Positions 1 to 12,380 of a stretch of 64,000 nucleotides of DNA are shown here, in pieces. This DNA comes from Agelaius tricolor (Eukaryota > Chordata > Aves > Passeriformes > Icteridae). The translations under genes and the position numbers were made by a program. Numbering within the stretch: the stretch's first letter is position 1; each line of letters opens with the position of its first letter. Below the pieces are notes generated by a model, which saw only the letters and a program-made list of their open reading frames with translations, searched no databases and had not been told where the DNA came from. The stretch lies in the NCBI GenBank assembly GCA_023055355.1, contig JALJCS010000038.1:496001-560000 (forward strand), in the 5' to 3' direction.

Positions 1-1388
1 AAGCCTGACTCCCTTAACAACCAAGGCTGTATTTGCAGCCCCTCTTAGTTTTGCATCTAGAAGGAAGATTAGCAAATGTTACACAGAAAACAGATCTTGA
101 AATAAGCTCATAGGGACACAAATTCTTGGGAAACAGGAATAAGAGAAAAATACATTTCAAATGACTGCAAAAAAGTATAATTTGTCAAGTTTTGCAATCT
201 TATGAAAACAATTTAAAAGTGACACAAAAATATATATAAGTTTGAAAAATACTTAAAAGAAAAAAGTACAGATCTCACAATACCAAAACAAATTGACGTA
301 TGGTTAAAAAGAAAAAAAAAGACATTGAATAACACCGTATTGGCAGTAAAAGTAAACCTCTCCAGGCAGTTGTGTTCTGTCAGTTAAAGTGTCAGTTTGT
401 GGATCAAGGATCCATCTCTAACGTGCTCACAAGGACAACATGAACTCTGAGCATTAGCAGAGCCTCATAGCAGCGACTCAAATCTGAGAGCGAAGTGTAC
501 AAGGAAAGAGAGCAGCGAGTTACTGTGCTCTGAGGCCTGAAATGTCCCAGCCTGCATGGCCAGGGGCTCATCTTCCTTCTACCAGGCACAACAGCTTTTC
601 TGAGTCCCTTCTAAGGGAAGATTTGTCAAAGAACTGTGATGAGCAGTGGGCTATGACACAGACAACTGTGCTGTTGAGTGCCTGGCTGTGAGGCAAACCT
701 TAGCCTTCACCTTCTTGAGCCATTATAGGTCTGGAGTGTCACAGGTGAAGACCAGCTCAGTGGGACTCTCCTGTCACCTGTGTCACACAGACTGGAGTAA
801 TGCTGCTGATGGGACTGGGACTGCACTGGTAAGTGCTTCTGGGAGTCAATAGCAATAGGGCCTTCTGCTTCTGAGAACAGGGAGAAGATGTTGGGGTGGA
901 ACAAAAGGTGCTATTTCCCAGGACTGCCCTTCAGAGGGTGCCTGGAGACTCCCCACCTCCAATTCCAGCAGTTGTGCTGCCGTGAGCTTCCTGGGAAGGG
1001 AGATTATGATGTGACTGGGCACAGCTTGTGATGACATTGACTGAGGAAGGGCAGAACAGCTCCAGTCCCCTCCTGGGACTTGCACAAGGGGGGTACAGCT
1101 GCTCAGGACTAGGGCCTAGCAGAGTATAGTATGCAGAGGGAAATACTCTGGCTTTGTAGCCCTTCCCTACAAAACAGAACACTACTAAAAAAGGTGGTGA
1201 AGGACTGGAATGAAGATGTGTAGCCCTTTGTGAACAAACCTTGTGCCTTGTTGCACAGGCTCCCTTCGAGCCAAGAAGGTATAACTGGTTCTACTGATCA
1301 TCCCTGACCTTCTGAGGCTGGGTGGGCTGGCAGATCCCACCAATGGGGACAATGGTACTGCCAATGGGGACAAAACAGACCTCTTGAC
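1..1388. other. Non-coding flank downstream of ZER1
   Basis: I see no convincing exon here on either strand; the open frames are short and match no family I recognise. The first 350 bases are A/T-rich. They may be the distal part of a longer ZER1 3' UTR or plain intergenic DNA. Human ZDHHC12 lies on this side of ZER1, but no ZDHHC-like coding sequence is visible. Confidence 0.5.
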
Positions 1389-1394
1389 TTTATT
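1389..1394 (-). terminator. Candidate ZER1 polyadenylation signal (AATAAA)
   Basis: The plus strand reads TTTATT, so the minus strand carries AATAAA about 700 bases past the ZER1 stop. It is the only canonical hexamer I see on that strand between the stop and the window edge. Confidence 0.45.
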
Positions 1395-2094
1395 GGGGAA
1401 GTCTTACTTCCAAATGACCCACATAGAATTATGCTTCCATTAATGTGAGTCTTCTATTAAAAAGCCCTTAAGGGAGTGAATTAGCTTGAAAGGTCTTCTC
1501 TAGTTTCTCCATTTCTAAGTCTCACTAAAACTTATTTTTTAAAAAGTTCTTTTGGTCTATCTCTCTGGTATTGTGTCCCCCAGCCTTTCTAACCAAATAA
1601 ATAACTCATCACTGCCCCACTGAGCAGCCAGTGTTGATTTAGGACTGGTGTTCTTGCAGACATCACAGGACCTCATGCAGTACAGCAAAAGGAAATTTTC
1701 TAAAAAGTGGGAAATAAACATCACACTAGTGATCACACAACTAGGTCTTCAAGCTCATGGTCATTTGAGGCTCTCTGTGTGGTCTAAAATAAATGGTTAA
1801 AAGATACATAATGTAATTGTCTTTGTTTTTTGTTTTCTTTTTATACAGAAATCATACACACAGAACTTCAACCTGAAACTTCATAACAAAAAAGTCCACT
1901 AAGTTAAGGAAAGCATTTTGTTGTGCAAAAAGTCCCTCCCCCCTCCCCTATTCACCTTCATCTACTGAGGGTCTCACACACACACATAAAGTTTCCTTCC
2001 AACGGGCGAGTTGGTAAGAAAGAGTCCTCCCTATGTACAGTGAGTTAGAGAGAAGCTGGATACAGTGCTGGCAAGAGGCATTGGGTGATTGCCT
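1389..2094 (-). other. ZER1: Probable ZER1 3' UTR
   Basis: This stretch follows the ZER1 stop codon in the direction of transcription and has no coding character. It ends at the first canonical AATAAA on the minus strand (1389-1394). A weaker TATAAA variant lies at 1840-1845. The true 3' end needs transcript data. Confidence 0.45.
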
Positions 2095-5000
2095 CTATCT
2101 GGAAGTGTCCATGTTCTCCTCCTTAAAGTTACTGCAGTGCTCTATAACTTTCCTATGGATAAAACAAGGACAAGGAGAGAGGGTTTAGTTTAAAGCTTAT
2201 TGCACCTCAGCTGTGGGACAGTAAGGTAAGACCTGTCCCAGAGTTGATTTCTGTGTTAACAGTGTCCTGTTTGTCTCTGAGACACAAACTGTGTCAAAAC
2301 CAGTAAACTCCACAAAAGCAGCTCCCAGTTTGGAATGTCAAGTTATGGTAATGCATATCCAGATCCAGTTGTGACCATTCATTCATTACCCCCACACCCA
2401 AAACCTCAGATGCCTTGAAATCCCACCAGGAAATACATTAATACAAATGTTTGTCCTTCACTGTGCTGTCACCTGTCCCATCCCACACACTGTGTGTAAC
2501 TGTGACTGTCTTCTGCAGGCTCCAGTACCCTCCAGAATCTAGGAACCCTCAGCTGTGGGAACACCTGCTGCCCACTCACCAGGTATGTATTCCCAGATCT
2601 CTACCTCTCTCTTCTATTCATCCTGCAGGTATGAAATTACAGCTCTCACTTTGCCAATGATCAGCTGGCTTTTACAGCTCTGAAAGGATGACTCCAAAGA
2701 AAGGTGTCACTGCAAGGGTGATGGACTCTACCTTCTGAAAAATGCTCTCATTTTAACTGTACAGTTGGCAGTTCAGTGACAGACCAGTATGATTCTGAAG
2801 AAAGGCAGCCCACCCAAGTACAGGGAAAAGTGATAACTGGAGACTACTGGCCTAAGAACTGCAATTAGCCATGTGGCTCCCTTGCTCAACAAGCCAGTCT
2901 ACAAGCCAGTTGCCTGGTAATGATCTGTGTGTACTGCCCACCTATAACATCTCTCTAGTATTCTGTTTTCATCCTCTTTTTCCTCTGCTTCTCCTGTATT
3001 CAATTCATACCTCTCGTACACATCACTACAGGCCTTGCTTTGGTAGCCTCACTTTAGTGGAAGAATTAAAAACTAAACTAAGGCTAAACTGAGAGTTTGT
3101 GATGTGCACTGGTGTCCTACCGGGCCATTTCCTTGGTCTCTTGTCGTGCTGAGGCCATTTTAATCATGTCCTTCAGGAGAGGAATCCCACCTTCTTTGAT
3201 CAGCAGTGGGCAGTACTTGTCAGCTGCAGAGAAAAGAATAAATCAGGTCCTTGTGAACCCTCACAACAGTGTACAAAGAGTGGCAGGAGGGGAAGGAGAA
3301 GGATCAAAACAGTGAAGGAATTTCCGACACACCAAGTCTAATTAGCTTTATTTGACTGTGCTGCCTGGACATTCCTGCATGATTCAAAGGTTTTCTCTAC
3401 CTACATAGTTTATCTTGCAAGACCTTTGCTGCTGACAGCCTCAGGTTCACCCCCTCAACAGTGCAGGGAATATGATTTCAAACAGAGAACTTACGGTAGA
3501 CAGAGACCAGGTTATAGAGCGCCCAGGTGGCCCAGTGCTGGCTGACTGGGGAGATCCCTTGTGGAAGAAGTCGAAGGATTGGTTCAAATGACCTGCACAG
3601 AAATATTACAGAAGTTGTTAAAAATCCAAGAGCTATTTCTTTCGACACCTTTGCCACTCACAGCAATACAATACAGCAAGGGATCTGCTCATAGATACCA
3701 CAGCAGTAAATCCATTGGCATTTCAAAGATTCTAGCACCAAGGCTAAGTCAGTGTCCCAGGGCAGTGCTGGCAGGATTACAGCCCCCACCACTTCAGCAC
3801 AGACACACTGCTCAGAGAAATAGCTGCAATGAAGGCAACTGAGCCCAGGAACCGATTTCCATCTCCATTAGGCATTTCCTCACAAGAGCTGAAATCCAGC
3901 AGTACTGATCAGTTTGAGGAGGGACAAAGCCAAACTATACCCGGGCAAAGCTGGCTGCACACCTGCAAGGGTTCCTGTGTTTCTTCTAACAACAATACTA
4001 TCCTGTCCATACTGTAAACAGGCACTGGAATGCCAGTTCTGGATCCCTGCCAAGCACTAAGGAATTCTGAGTACCTGATAACCTCTAACAGGAAGGGGTT
4101 TAGAGGATTCCAGCAGTTGTATTAACCTTTGAAGGGATTTCTGGTACCTGTGCCCCAGAGAAGAGTGAAAGCATGTGGCTTTGGGAAGCAAACAGACTTA
4201 AAAGGACAGATTGCAAAGGACAGCAGTATCAGAAGAAAATGCTTAGGCAGTCTCAGACAGACCATGGTTTTCCTGGACTACTCAATTTCAGCAGAAACTT
4301 GCAGGAGAAATTCTGCTGGGCTGCCAAACTTCTCCCATAGGAATTGCCAGGTAAGGTGTCTAATTTCAGCATCTTATGTAACATGTTTCAAAGGAAGATG
4401 TAAAATCCTCACTAAAGAATATGTCCCTGAAGATGTTTCTCCTTCACTCTGAACAGAGCCTCCATGCTAGGCTCTCTCTCTTCCTTTCTCTCTGTTGATG
4501 TTTCCTTCCTCTGACAATTCTGGCTCCTGTGTGAGTGGGCCAATCTTTTCCACTGCTCACCTGTAATTGATATTTCTCCTGGAGTTGATATCCCAGCTCT
4601 GGATGGCTGCCCACATCCTCTTCACAACTTCTTCTCTGTGAGGCTCACAGATCCCCCAGGCCTCTAAACCATCAAACATGATATGGGAGAGCACTCCACA
4701 GGCATTATATGACACCTCAATCCCATCAGCTTTGCTCTCCAGCAGGTTGCTGCCAAGACAGAAGAGATCACTTAGAGCTGCTGATGCAGTAAAGATTCAC
4801 AAGTCTCCAGGTGTTTCAGGAGAAGATGATCACCCAGCTGGTGACCATCCAGGCACTCACCTGAACACACTGATGAACTGGGAGGTCATGAGCTGCGGCC
4901 GGAGCTCCTTCACCTCTGCCACATTGCCCAGGAGGCCCAGCATGTTGCGGTGCAGCTCCTGTTTCTCTGGGAACTCCTGGCCAGGCAAGGAACAGGATTA

Positions 5001-8000
5001 TACACAGGTAGGACTCTGGTGATGCTGAGAACAAGCAACCCTGGGAAAAGGCTGTACAGCACATCTAGAAAAGCTCAGTATTTTTGGGTAGTCAGCAATG
5101 GCCCCTTGGCAGGTGCCAAATGGTGCTGAAGGTATGTGTGAAAAGGGAGGATCAAAACCAGGCCCACTGTTCACTGCTGCTCTGCTTGAGGGGGCTGAGC
5201 AAAGATGGGCAAAGGGGAAGATGTGTTCACTATCAGTTTCTCTGTTCTACTGGCTGGGTGGAATGATGTGAGAAAGAAGAACTTACACAAGCTTTTTCTT
5301 TCTTGTTTGTAAAGTGTAGGAAGTAATGCTTGGAGAGGAGCAGAGCCAGGGATCCTGCCCAGGCACCTGCATCTCCACTGCTCCTGTCAGCATCTCTCCA
5401 GAGACAATCAGACACTTACTTTCAAGCACTCCAAGAACAGTTTCATGCCACTGTAGTTAAGGAACATCTCACAGTTATCTGGGGTCTCATCAGTGATGTT
5501 CCAGAGGGCACTCCAGGAGAACTCCATCACCTGATCACACTATAGGGAAAAGGACAGAATCAGAGCTTTGCTAATGCAGGAGCCTGGTACAAACCAATCA
5601 CCTGTTTCCTCTCTGGCATCACCCTAGATGACTTCAGAGGTAAGAAAACCTTGTTGTTCACTTTCCACTTGTCAGTAAGTGGGTTTTTTGTTTAACATTT
5701 TTGCCTCCCTGTCACATTCCCCTGCCCTCACCCTGGAACAAGAAATTCTGCAGCATCAGCTGAGATGTCTTGTGTTTGTTAGAGAAGCTGAGTTGGCACT
5801 CTGGGCTGATTTCCATGCCTAAGTCAGATGGAAGAGAAAATACTCCATGTATATGTTTTTCTTTGAGAAACACTCACTGTTTTATCAGCCAACTTCTTCT
5901 GAATCAACTTTAGCATTGTCTGTGGGCAAAGAAAGAGGAAGAGTGAGAAACAGTTCAAAAATCATGGACCTAAAACTTAATCAGCCCTGCAGTATCACAA
6001 CAGTTATGGCCAAATTTGATCTTTTGTAGAGAACCTACTTGATATATCTTTCTCTAAACCAGTGGGTCATGTTCCAAGCTGTAAGTATTCACAAAGCTGA
6101 AATATGCCACAGTCCCTGAGCTGTTGAATTTGCAGTTGACTCAGTTTTGAGCTGTATGACAAGGTCTGGGATGTGCCATAACTGCACCAAAGCAACAGCC
6201 TTTGCAGTTCTTGGAAAAGGTGGGGGATAGGGGTTGAGTTGGGAAATTGATGCAAACTTGGGGAGAAGCAGGAGACAATCACAAGGTGGTACCAGATCTA
6301 GGAATAACCTCATTTGGTGAGGTCAGGTTTTAGGTTACAGTGCTTTCCTGCCCTCACACCAGCCTGTCTCTGGTCATAACCTCCAGTGCTGCTAAGCAGG
6401 TAAAGGGGTGGGTTCCAGGAGAACTCAACATTGCTGGGACACTGGTTCCCTTCTGTGATACTGCGAGGTTGGATCATGGCTGGAGGCATTTGATGGACAG
6501 CTGTAAGGGAATTGTCCTGGCCTGGGTTAGGGATAAGCAGACACCTTGGGACCATACCAACCATGACAAACCCCATCTTGCCCACAGCTTCTTTGTGGTC
6601 GTTGTCCACCTGGCAGACCAGGGCGTTGCAGAGGTGCACAGCGATGCGCTGGATGGACTCGTCCTGCCGGCTCTGGTTGAGGATGTTGAGCAGCAGCTCG
6701 TTCACTCGGCGGTACTGGAACTCCAGCTCCTCGGGAATGCTGAAGTTACACAGTGTCAGGCAGCAGTTCCGCTGCACCTGGGGCAAAAGGAAGCAAACAC
6801 TGGGCCAGGTGGCTACAAAAGCACACACCCCACCATGTCATGCTTCCTTGCTGCTTGGTACTCAAAGCATCTTCTTGCCTGACTACAACTACTGAGATTT
6901 CTGTTCTCTGATCTTGTGCTGTGCTTTAGCCATGCTCCATGACCATCACTCCAGTCTCACAAGGCCACCCAGTTATCCAGGGCCCATTGCTTTCCAAGCC
7001 AGTTCCTCACTGTCTATTGGCTCTCTACACAGCTGACTTCCAGTACAGAGATTTGAGATGTTTCTTTCTGTTTTCAACATGCCCTTTACCCACACAACAA
7101 TTTCACCCCACAGTCAGTGCTGGGTATCTGTGTGTCACACACATGCTTTGACCACTGTTCATGGATAAAAAGGAGCACCCTGCATGTAATCCCCATTGCT
7201 GAGTGGAGACCAGGAGCAGACATGGGCAGGCAGTAACTTCTCTGCCTTGTTTAACTCCCTGCAGGCAGAGGAAACCCAAATGCTGACACCAGGCTAAAGA
7301 ATTGATACAGGGAAAGAGGACAGTGGGAACCAAAGATGCCTGGGCTCTTACTGTGACCTCCTGGTAGGACTCCATGCCATTGAGCACCACCTGGATGACC
7401 TGGCGCCGCAGCTTCACGCTCTGCTCCATGCGGTACTCGGAGTTGGTCAGGTAGAACAGCGCGGCGCTGCCCGTCACCTGGATGTTTTTGTCATCCTTGT
7501 GGCACTTGAGGGCTGTGATCACCAGCTGCAGAGAAACAACACAGAGCTTCAGTGCCACAGACTTGCTGCTGATTCTTGGTGACTGTTAGAAGCCCACAAG
7601 GAAAGCGTGGTCCAGGCATTGCAGGAACGTGCTTAGGAAATGAAGGTACCCAGTTCCACCGCGCTACTGGAACTTCATCTGGAATGGCCTGGGTGGAAGA
7701 AAAGACTGGGAGTGCAAAATTCCCCTTCCCAGGGTGAGGCCAAGGCTTACCTGGAGGGCTCTCAGCAGCTGGCTGCAGCGCTCGATGCGGGCAATGTCGA
7801 AAAGCAGGTTGATGGCCCGGGAGGTGATTTCTGGCCGGTGCTCGGTGTAAGCCTCGATGGCATTCAGGACTTGCTCTTCGTTCTTGTCTCCACTCACCTG
7901 CATGGAAGAGCAAAAAGAGTCAGGGAAGAAATTAGGAAGGAGGAAAACCAACATGCAAGGAAACTCTGAAAGGTCAAAGGGTATACCTTCCCTCTGCCCT

Positions 8001-11000
8001 GAGAGTAGATTCAGCCCAGGATGAGACAGAGGTTGAGTCACTTGGGGCAGGAGGGTGCTATTTGAAAATAGGACTCCTACTGTCTTAAATCCTTTTCTGT
8101 AGTCACAGACATCCTCCAGGAAGGATGATTTCTCCATGCTTTCCTCCAACGTTTTTCAATCCTTATAAAAACTATGTGGAGTACAGGTCTTGCTTTCTGG
8201 CAGTTTTCTTGCATCATGAAGTAGTTATTGAAAGATCAGAGCTCAGCTGTCACACCCAAGACCCAAAGAACTCCACCCTTCTGGCAGCCAGGGTTCTCAT
8301 GTTCTTTCAACTTCTAACAAGTTCCTACTGCCAATATTCCTGCAGCCTCCTTACCTTGTAGGCTGGAATATGGGTCAGGCGGCAGAGGGATGTTTCAAAA
8401 AGGCCCAAGAACTGCAGCGGTCGTTTCAGACCCCGGAAAGGAGCAATGCTGCTCTTTGCTGGCTCAATGCTGGGGTGAAAACACAAGAGATTGCTCATGT
8501 TGGTACCATGTTTCTTCAGGTGTCTCCTGCCACAGAGATGGCTGCCAGCCCTCCATTCACTCTGACTGTACTGCTTCAAAGCTACATTTCATTTTATACC
8601 AGGCAGCTGCTTATGAACATAACTCTAAATATTCATCCCAGGTGATCCTGAGTGGAAGGTGAACATGCTGAATGGAACCAGCAGAAAGAATTACTGCAGA
8701 CAGGATGCAGCTTTCCCAGGTAAAATCTGTCCTGGAAATTCATTAGTTGGAGTGAAAATTTCCTCTTAAAGGGCTGTAGATTTCACTTGTCCAATGCATG
8801 TGTAATGTGATAAACATGCTAAGTCTGTTTCTGTTAGCATGCAAGAACACTGTTTTGGCTGCCATGTTCCTTATTGACCAAGAGCCAGTGCATTTTCACC
8901 AGCTCTGGTGAAAAGGAGCCACTACTGTCTCACTTTTTTGATTCTGTTCAGCAAGTGCTTAATAGGAGGGCAGAGCTCTTGGCTGATGTGGAAAACCAGA
9001 CCTCTAGGTCTGCCTCTGCTGAGGGGCACCAGGATTTCCAAGGGTTGATCTGCCCAGTATTCAGGTCAAATCTAAAACAGGCCTTTAGATTCCAAGGTTT
9101 TCCTTTAGATTCCTAAAACACGCAGCCTTCCTATGAGTGCTGATGTATTGACTCAGTGTATAAATGTTCTGTCAGAAGAGCCTGGATTTCCACAAGGATA
9201 AGAGTATTCTGTGTAGGAAATGTGTAACGGGCTTTGGAGTCTTTTCAGAAAAAAATCCAGCAGAAGATCCCTGGGAGAATGTGTGTGGGGAAAAGAACTG
9301 AAATGCTTCAGATATGCATGGCAGGCAGATGGAATGAATTCTTTATTACTCTTACAAGTCCTTACTTGTGTTGCATACAGCAATCACAGCTGATTCTCAC
9401 ACTAGTCTCTACTGTCAGGGGAACCTGGCAAGAGTTGTATCCTGCTTTTTAGTACTGATTAGACCTACAGAATTTGGGAACTCAGAAGAGGGAATTGTTC
9501 TTAGTTCATCTTTGACTGATCTATCCATCCAAGCAGACCTCAGTAACTGCTGTTTGCTTACCTTGTCTGGCCCATCTTCTCCTCCATGCTGGGGATAGTG
9601 CAGTTCTCCAGCATGGTGTGCCCTGAGATGTCGAGTGAAGTGAGGTTCACCAGGTTCTCCACAAACAAGTTTAGAACCCGCCGGGTCAGCTTGAACTTGT
9701 AATAACTGGACAGATGGTCTCGGGAGATATCCAGGTGCCTGCAAGAGAGAGAGAGCATCTCACAGCCTGGAAAGCATTAGCTGGGGCTTCTCCCTCCCTG
9801 CCAGAGCCAAGTGTGATTATTATTTACCATTATTTCCTTCCCAAGATACAGGAATGTGGTTCTGTAGGTTCTGGCAGCAGCAGCTGGCCCTGTGTCTAAC
9901 CAAAGCACACAGGTATTTGGTAGAGGGCTACTTGGAATGGACCACAGTGAATCATCTAGCCCACACATCACAAAGGAAATTGCTCCAGGCTCAGAAACTG
10001 CCTTTTCCAACCTCCATCACAGCAGGCACCTGAGCATTTCTACCTGGAGATTTAGATGCACCAGAAGATCTGTGCATTCCCAGAAACGTATCTTGCCTTA
10101 TCCCACAAATTAAGTTGCACAGGGTGTTGTCAGCTTCCCCCATCTTATAATTTTTCCACCCCAGGCTATTACATTATCCTGATTTCTTTCAGGTATTTAA
10201 ATGCTTAACCTTTGAGGAAATCTTGCTGCTAAGAGAGTGGTGGGACAAACTGACCAGCATTGTGTGCAAGTGGGGTTCTTTACAGGACAGAGAGACTTTG
10301 CTGGCTCATACCAAAGACTGGAGCAAACATCCCACTCACAAAAGGGTCTTCTACCTGTTGCACACCAAGTGGGGTGATGGGGTCACATATAAGTTGTTTT
10401 TTGTTTTTTCCAATGGGAAGTTTCTGCTAGGTGGTGTCTTCTTACAAGCAAAATTCAGGCTGCCATTAGACATGTCAGATATGAACAGTGACGAGTACAG
10501 TCAGTGAGCCTGTTCACAGGAAGGTTTGTAAGCTGAGCCCAGCAGTGAGTGCCTCTCTGACAGCAGGCAAGAAGACCATTCCTGAAAGACCTTTCCCTAT
10601 GAGCTAGAGAAGGATAAAGAAGGAAGAACAGATCTGCTGACCTGAGCTTGCGAAGCTGTGCAATCACTTGGATGTGCTCCTCTGAAAGGTCCATGTTGTA
10701 AAGCACTAAGGAAACCAGACTGTCCTTCCACTGGGTCAGGAATGCCACATCATTCAGCTGGATCCCAGAGAGGTCGAGAGCTGCGAGAGAGGCCAGGGGC
10801 CGCAGCAGCGTCTCCACGTTCACCCCCTCGATCAGCCGGCCCAGGTTCAGGATGCGCAGGCGGCTGAAACCCTCAAAAGTGAAGTCCTTGACCAAGACCT
10901 GGCGGGTGGGGTTCACCAGGCAGTCGTCCTCACAGCCCCCAGGGTTCTCCTCCTCGTAGAAGATATTGCTGCAGCCAAAGAGGCTCAGGGAGATCAGTGT

Positions 11001-12380
11001 GTGGCTGAAGCTCACCAAGGTTTGCAGGCTCTTGGCTGTCAGCTTCTCACAGTTAGTCAGGTAGAGCTCAATAAGATCCTGAAAAAAGGGAAATCAAGGT
11101 TAGAGATATTTCACAGGTAAAGTGCCCACCCTGTTTGCCCCACACCTCCCACTGGGATAGCCTGAAATCATTTATCACCCAACTTGACCAGTGTCCTATG
11201 CCATTCCCAACAGTGGCTTTGGGAGCTGAGAAGGAAGAAGCTGAGGTTAGTCCAAGCAACCCTACCTGCTTCCTGATGGCCTCCAGGTCCTGGTCCTGCA
11301 CAATGTGTTCCCGCAGGTGGATCCGAGCTAGCCTGGTGCTCCGTGGGTCTGAGAAGAGGGTGAAGAAGCTTTCATGGGGTTCAAAGATGCTGTCTGTCTT
11401 CACCAGCTCCACGTACCTGTGTGGGGCAATGGTGTTAGCACAGCACAGGCTCAGCCACAGCTCTGGAACCTGCACTGGTGACAAGGAAGTGTGAGAGAGT
11501 TGTGAGCACACACCAACCCACCCCCTCCCAGTATCACCCAGATCAGCCTTTGGGGCAAAGCAGCTCACCCACCTCTTATGGCACAGAACCAATGATCCCT
11601 AGGAAAATCTTGGGCAAACATTTGTGCAGGACTCAGTGTGTGAGCAAACTGGATTCTGGCAAGCACAGACTCCAGGAATTTTTTCCCGAGCTGTTTAAAC
11701 TTAGTAATTTGATTTTTTTACCCCCCCATTTTTCAGAAAATTAGCTGGCCAGAATTCTCTGCCAGACTTTGTGAGCACAAGTTCAGCCAAGAGAGACTGT
11801 GACAGCCAAATTACATAAATCCCTGGGAACAAGTTGCTTTGTAAAACGATGGGAGCAGCAGCCTTAAAATTTAACATCTGTTAGCACTTTGGACTCTAAT
11901 TTCTCTGCTTGGACAGAGTGTTGTAATGCTTCAGTGATAGGAAATGGGAAGGCTTCTTTGTTGCTCACTGACATTCTAGGAAGAAGCAGTGACTGTTTCA
12001 CTCTGGGTTTACTCTTTTCATTTCCCTTTTTACAGCATCATGTTGAGCTCTGACTAACTTAGAAAGGGTGACTACCACAGAAATTAGAATGATAGCAGTA
12101 CAAAAGGGAACACTTCCTTCTGAAGTTCGTGCAAACCCTTATTTGCCCATATGATCAGCTGGAGAACTATACTCCCCCTTCTCTGAGCTCCCAGCTCTTC
12201 CTAAACCAGGCCTGAAACGTACTCATTGACAAGCTTGTCACAGATCTCGCTTGGCAGGAAGATGTCGGGGTGGAGCCGCAGCGTTTCGTTGTCCAGGAGG
12301 TAGCAGAGAGTCCCCTCCAGGTTGCGAAGGCAGTAATCAGTGCACAAGGTCATCAGAGACTCAGGACTGTCAGATGCCAT
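2095..12380 (-). CDS. ZER1: ZER1, CUL2 substrate receptor for Gly/N-degrons (complete, 15 coding exons)
   Basis: Coding exons in transcript order: 12380-12223, 11416-11266, 11078-10642, 9738-9562, 8469-8355, 7897-7751, 7525-7352, 6777-6562, 5919-5878, 5539-5420, 4976-4861, 4749-4561, 3592-3495, 3223-3121, 2152-2095. They total 2,301 bases, or 766 residues, the length I know for human ZER1. The protein starts MASDSPESLM and ends NMDTSR. The N-terminal third carries the leucine-rich region (LDLSGIQ and LDISGH repeats); the C-terminal half is armadillo repeats. Known role: receptor of the CUL2-Elongin B/C ligase that degrades proteins with an exposed N-terminal glycine, alongside ZYG11B. Trp552, Asp556 and Asn597 fall where I recall the glycine pocket of human ZER1. 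A 42-base exon (5919-5878) encodes TMLKLIQKKLADKT. The donor after Met525 (ATG|GTTGGT) is weak. An apparent stop at 3117-3119 is only the donor of exon 14. Confidence 0.96.

Noticed and set aside
3117..3119. Apparent in-frame stop giving a ZER1 C-terminus of KEMAR
   Set aside because: The TAG is part of the splice donor CG|GTAGGA. Joining to 2152 restores the expected KVIEHC...TSR C-terminus.
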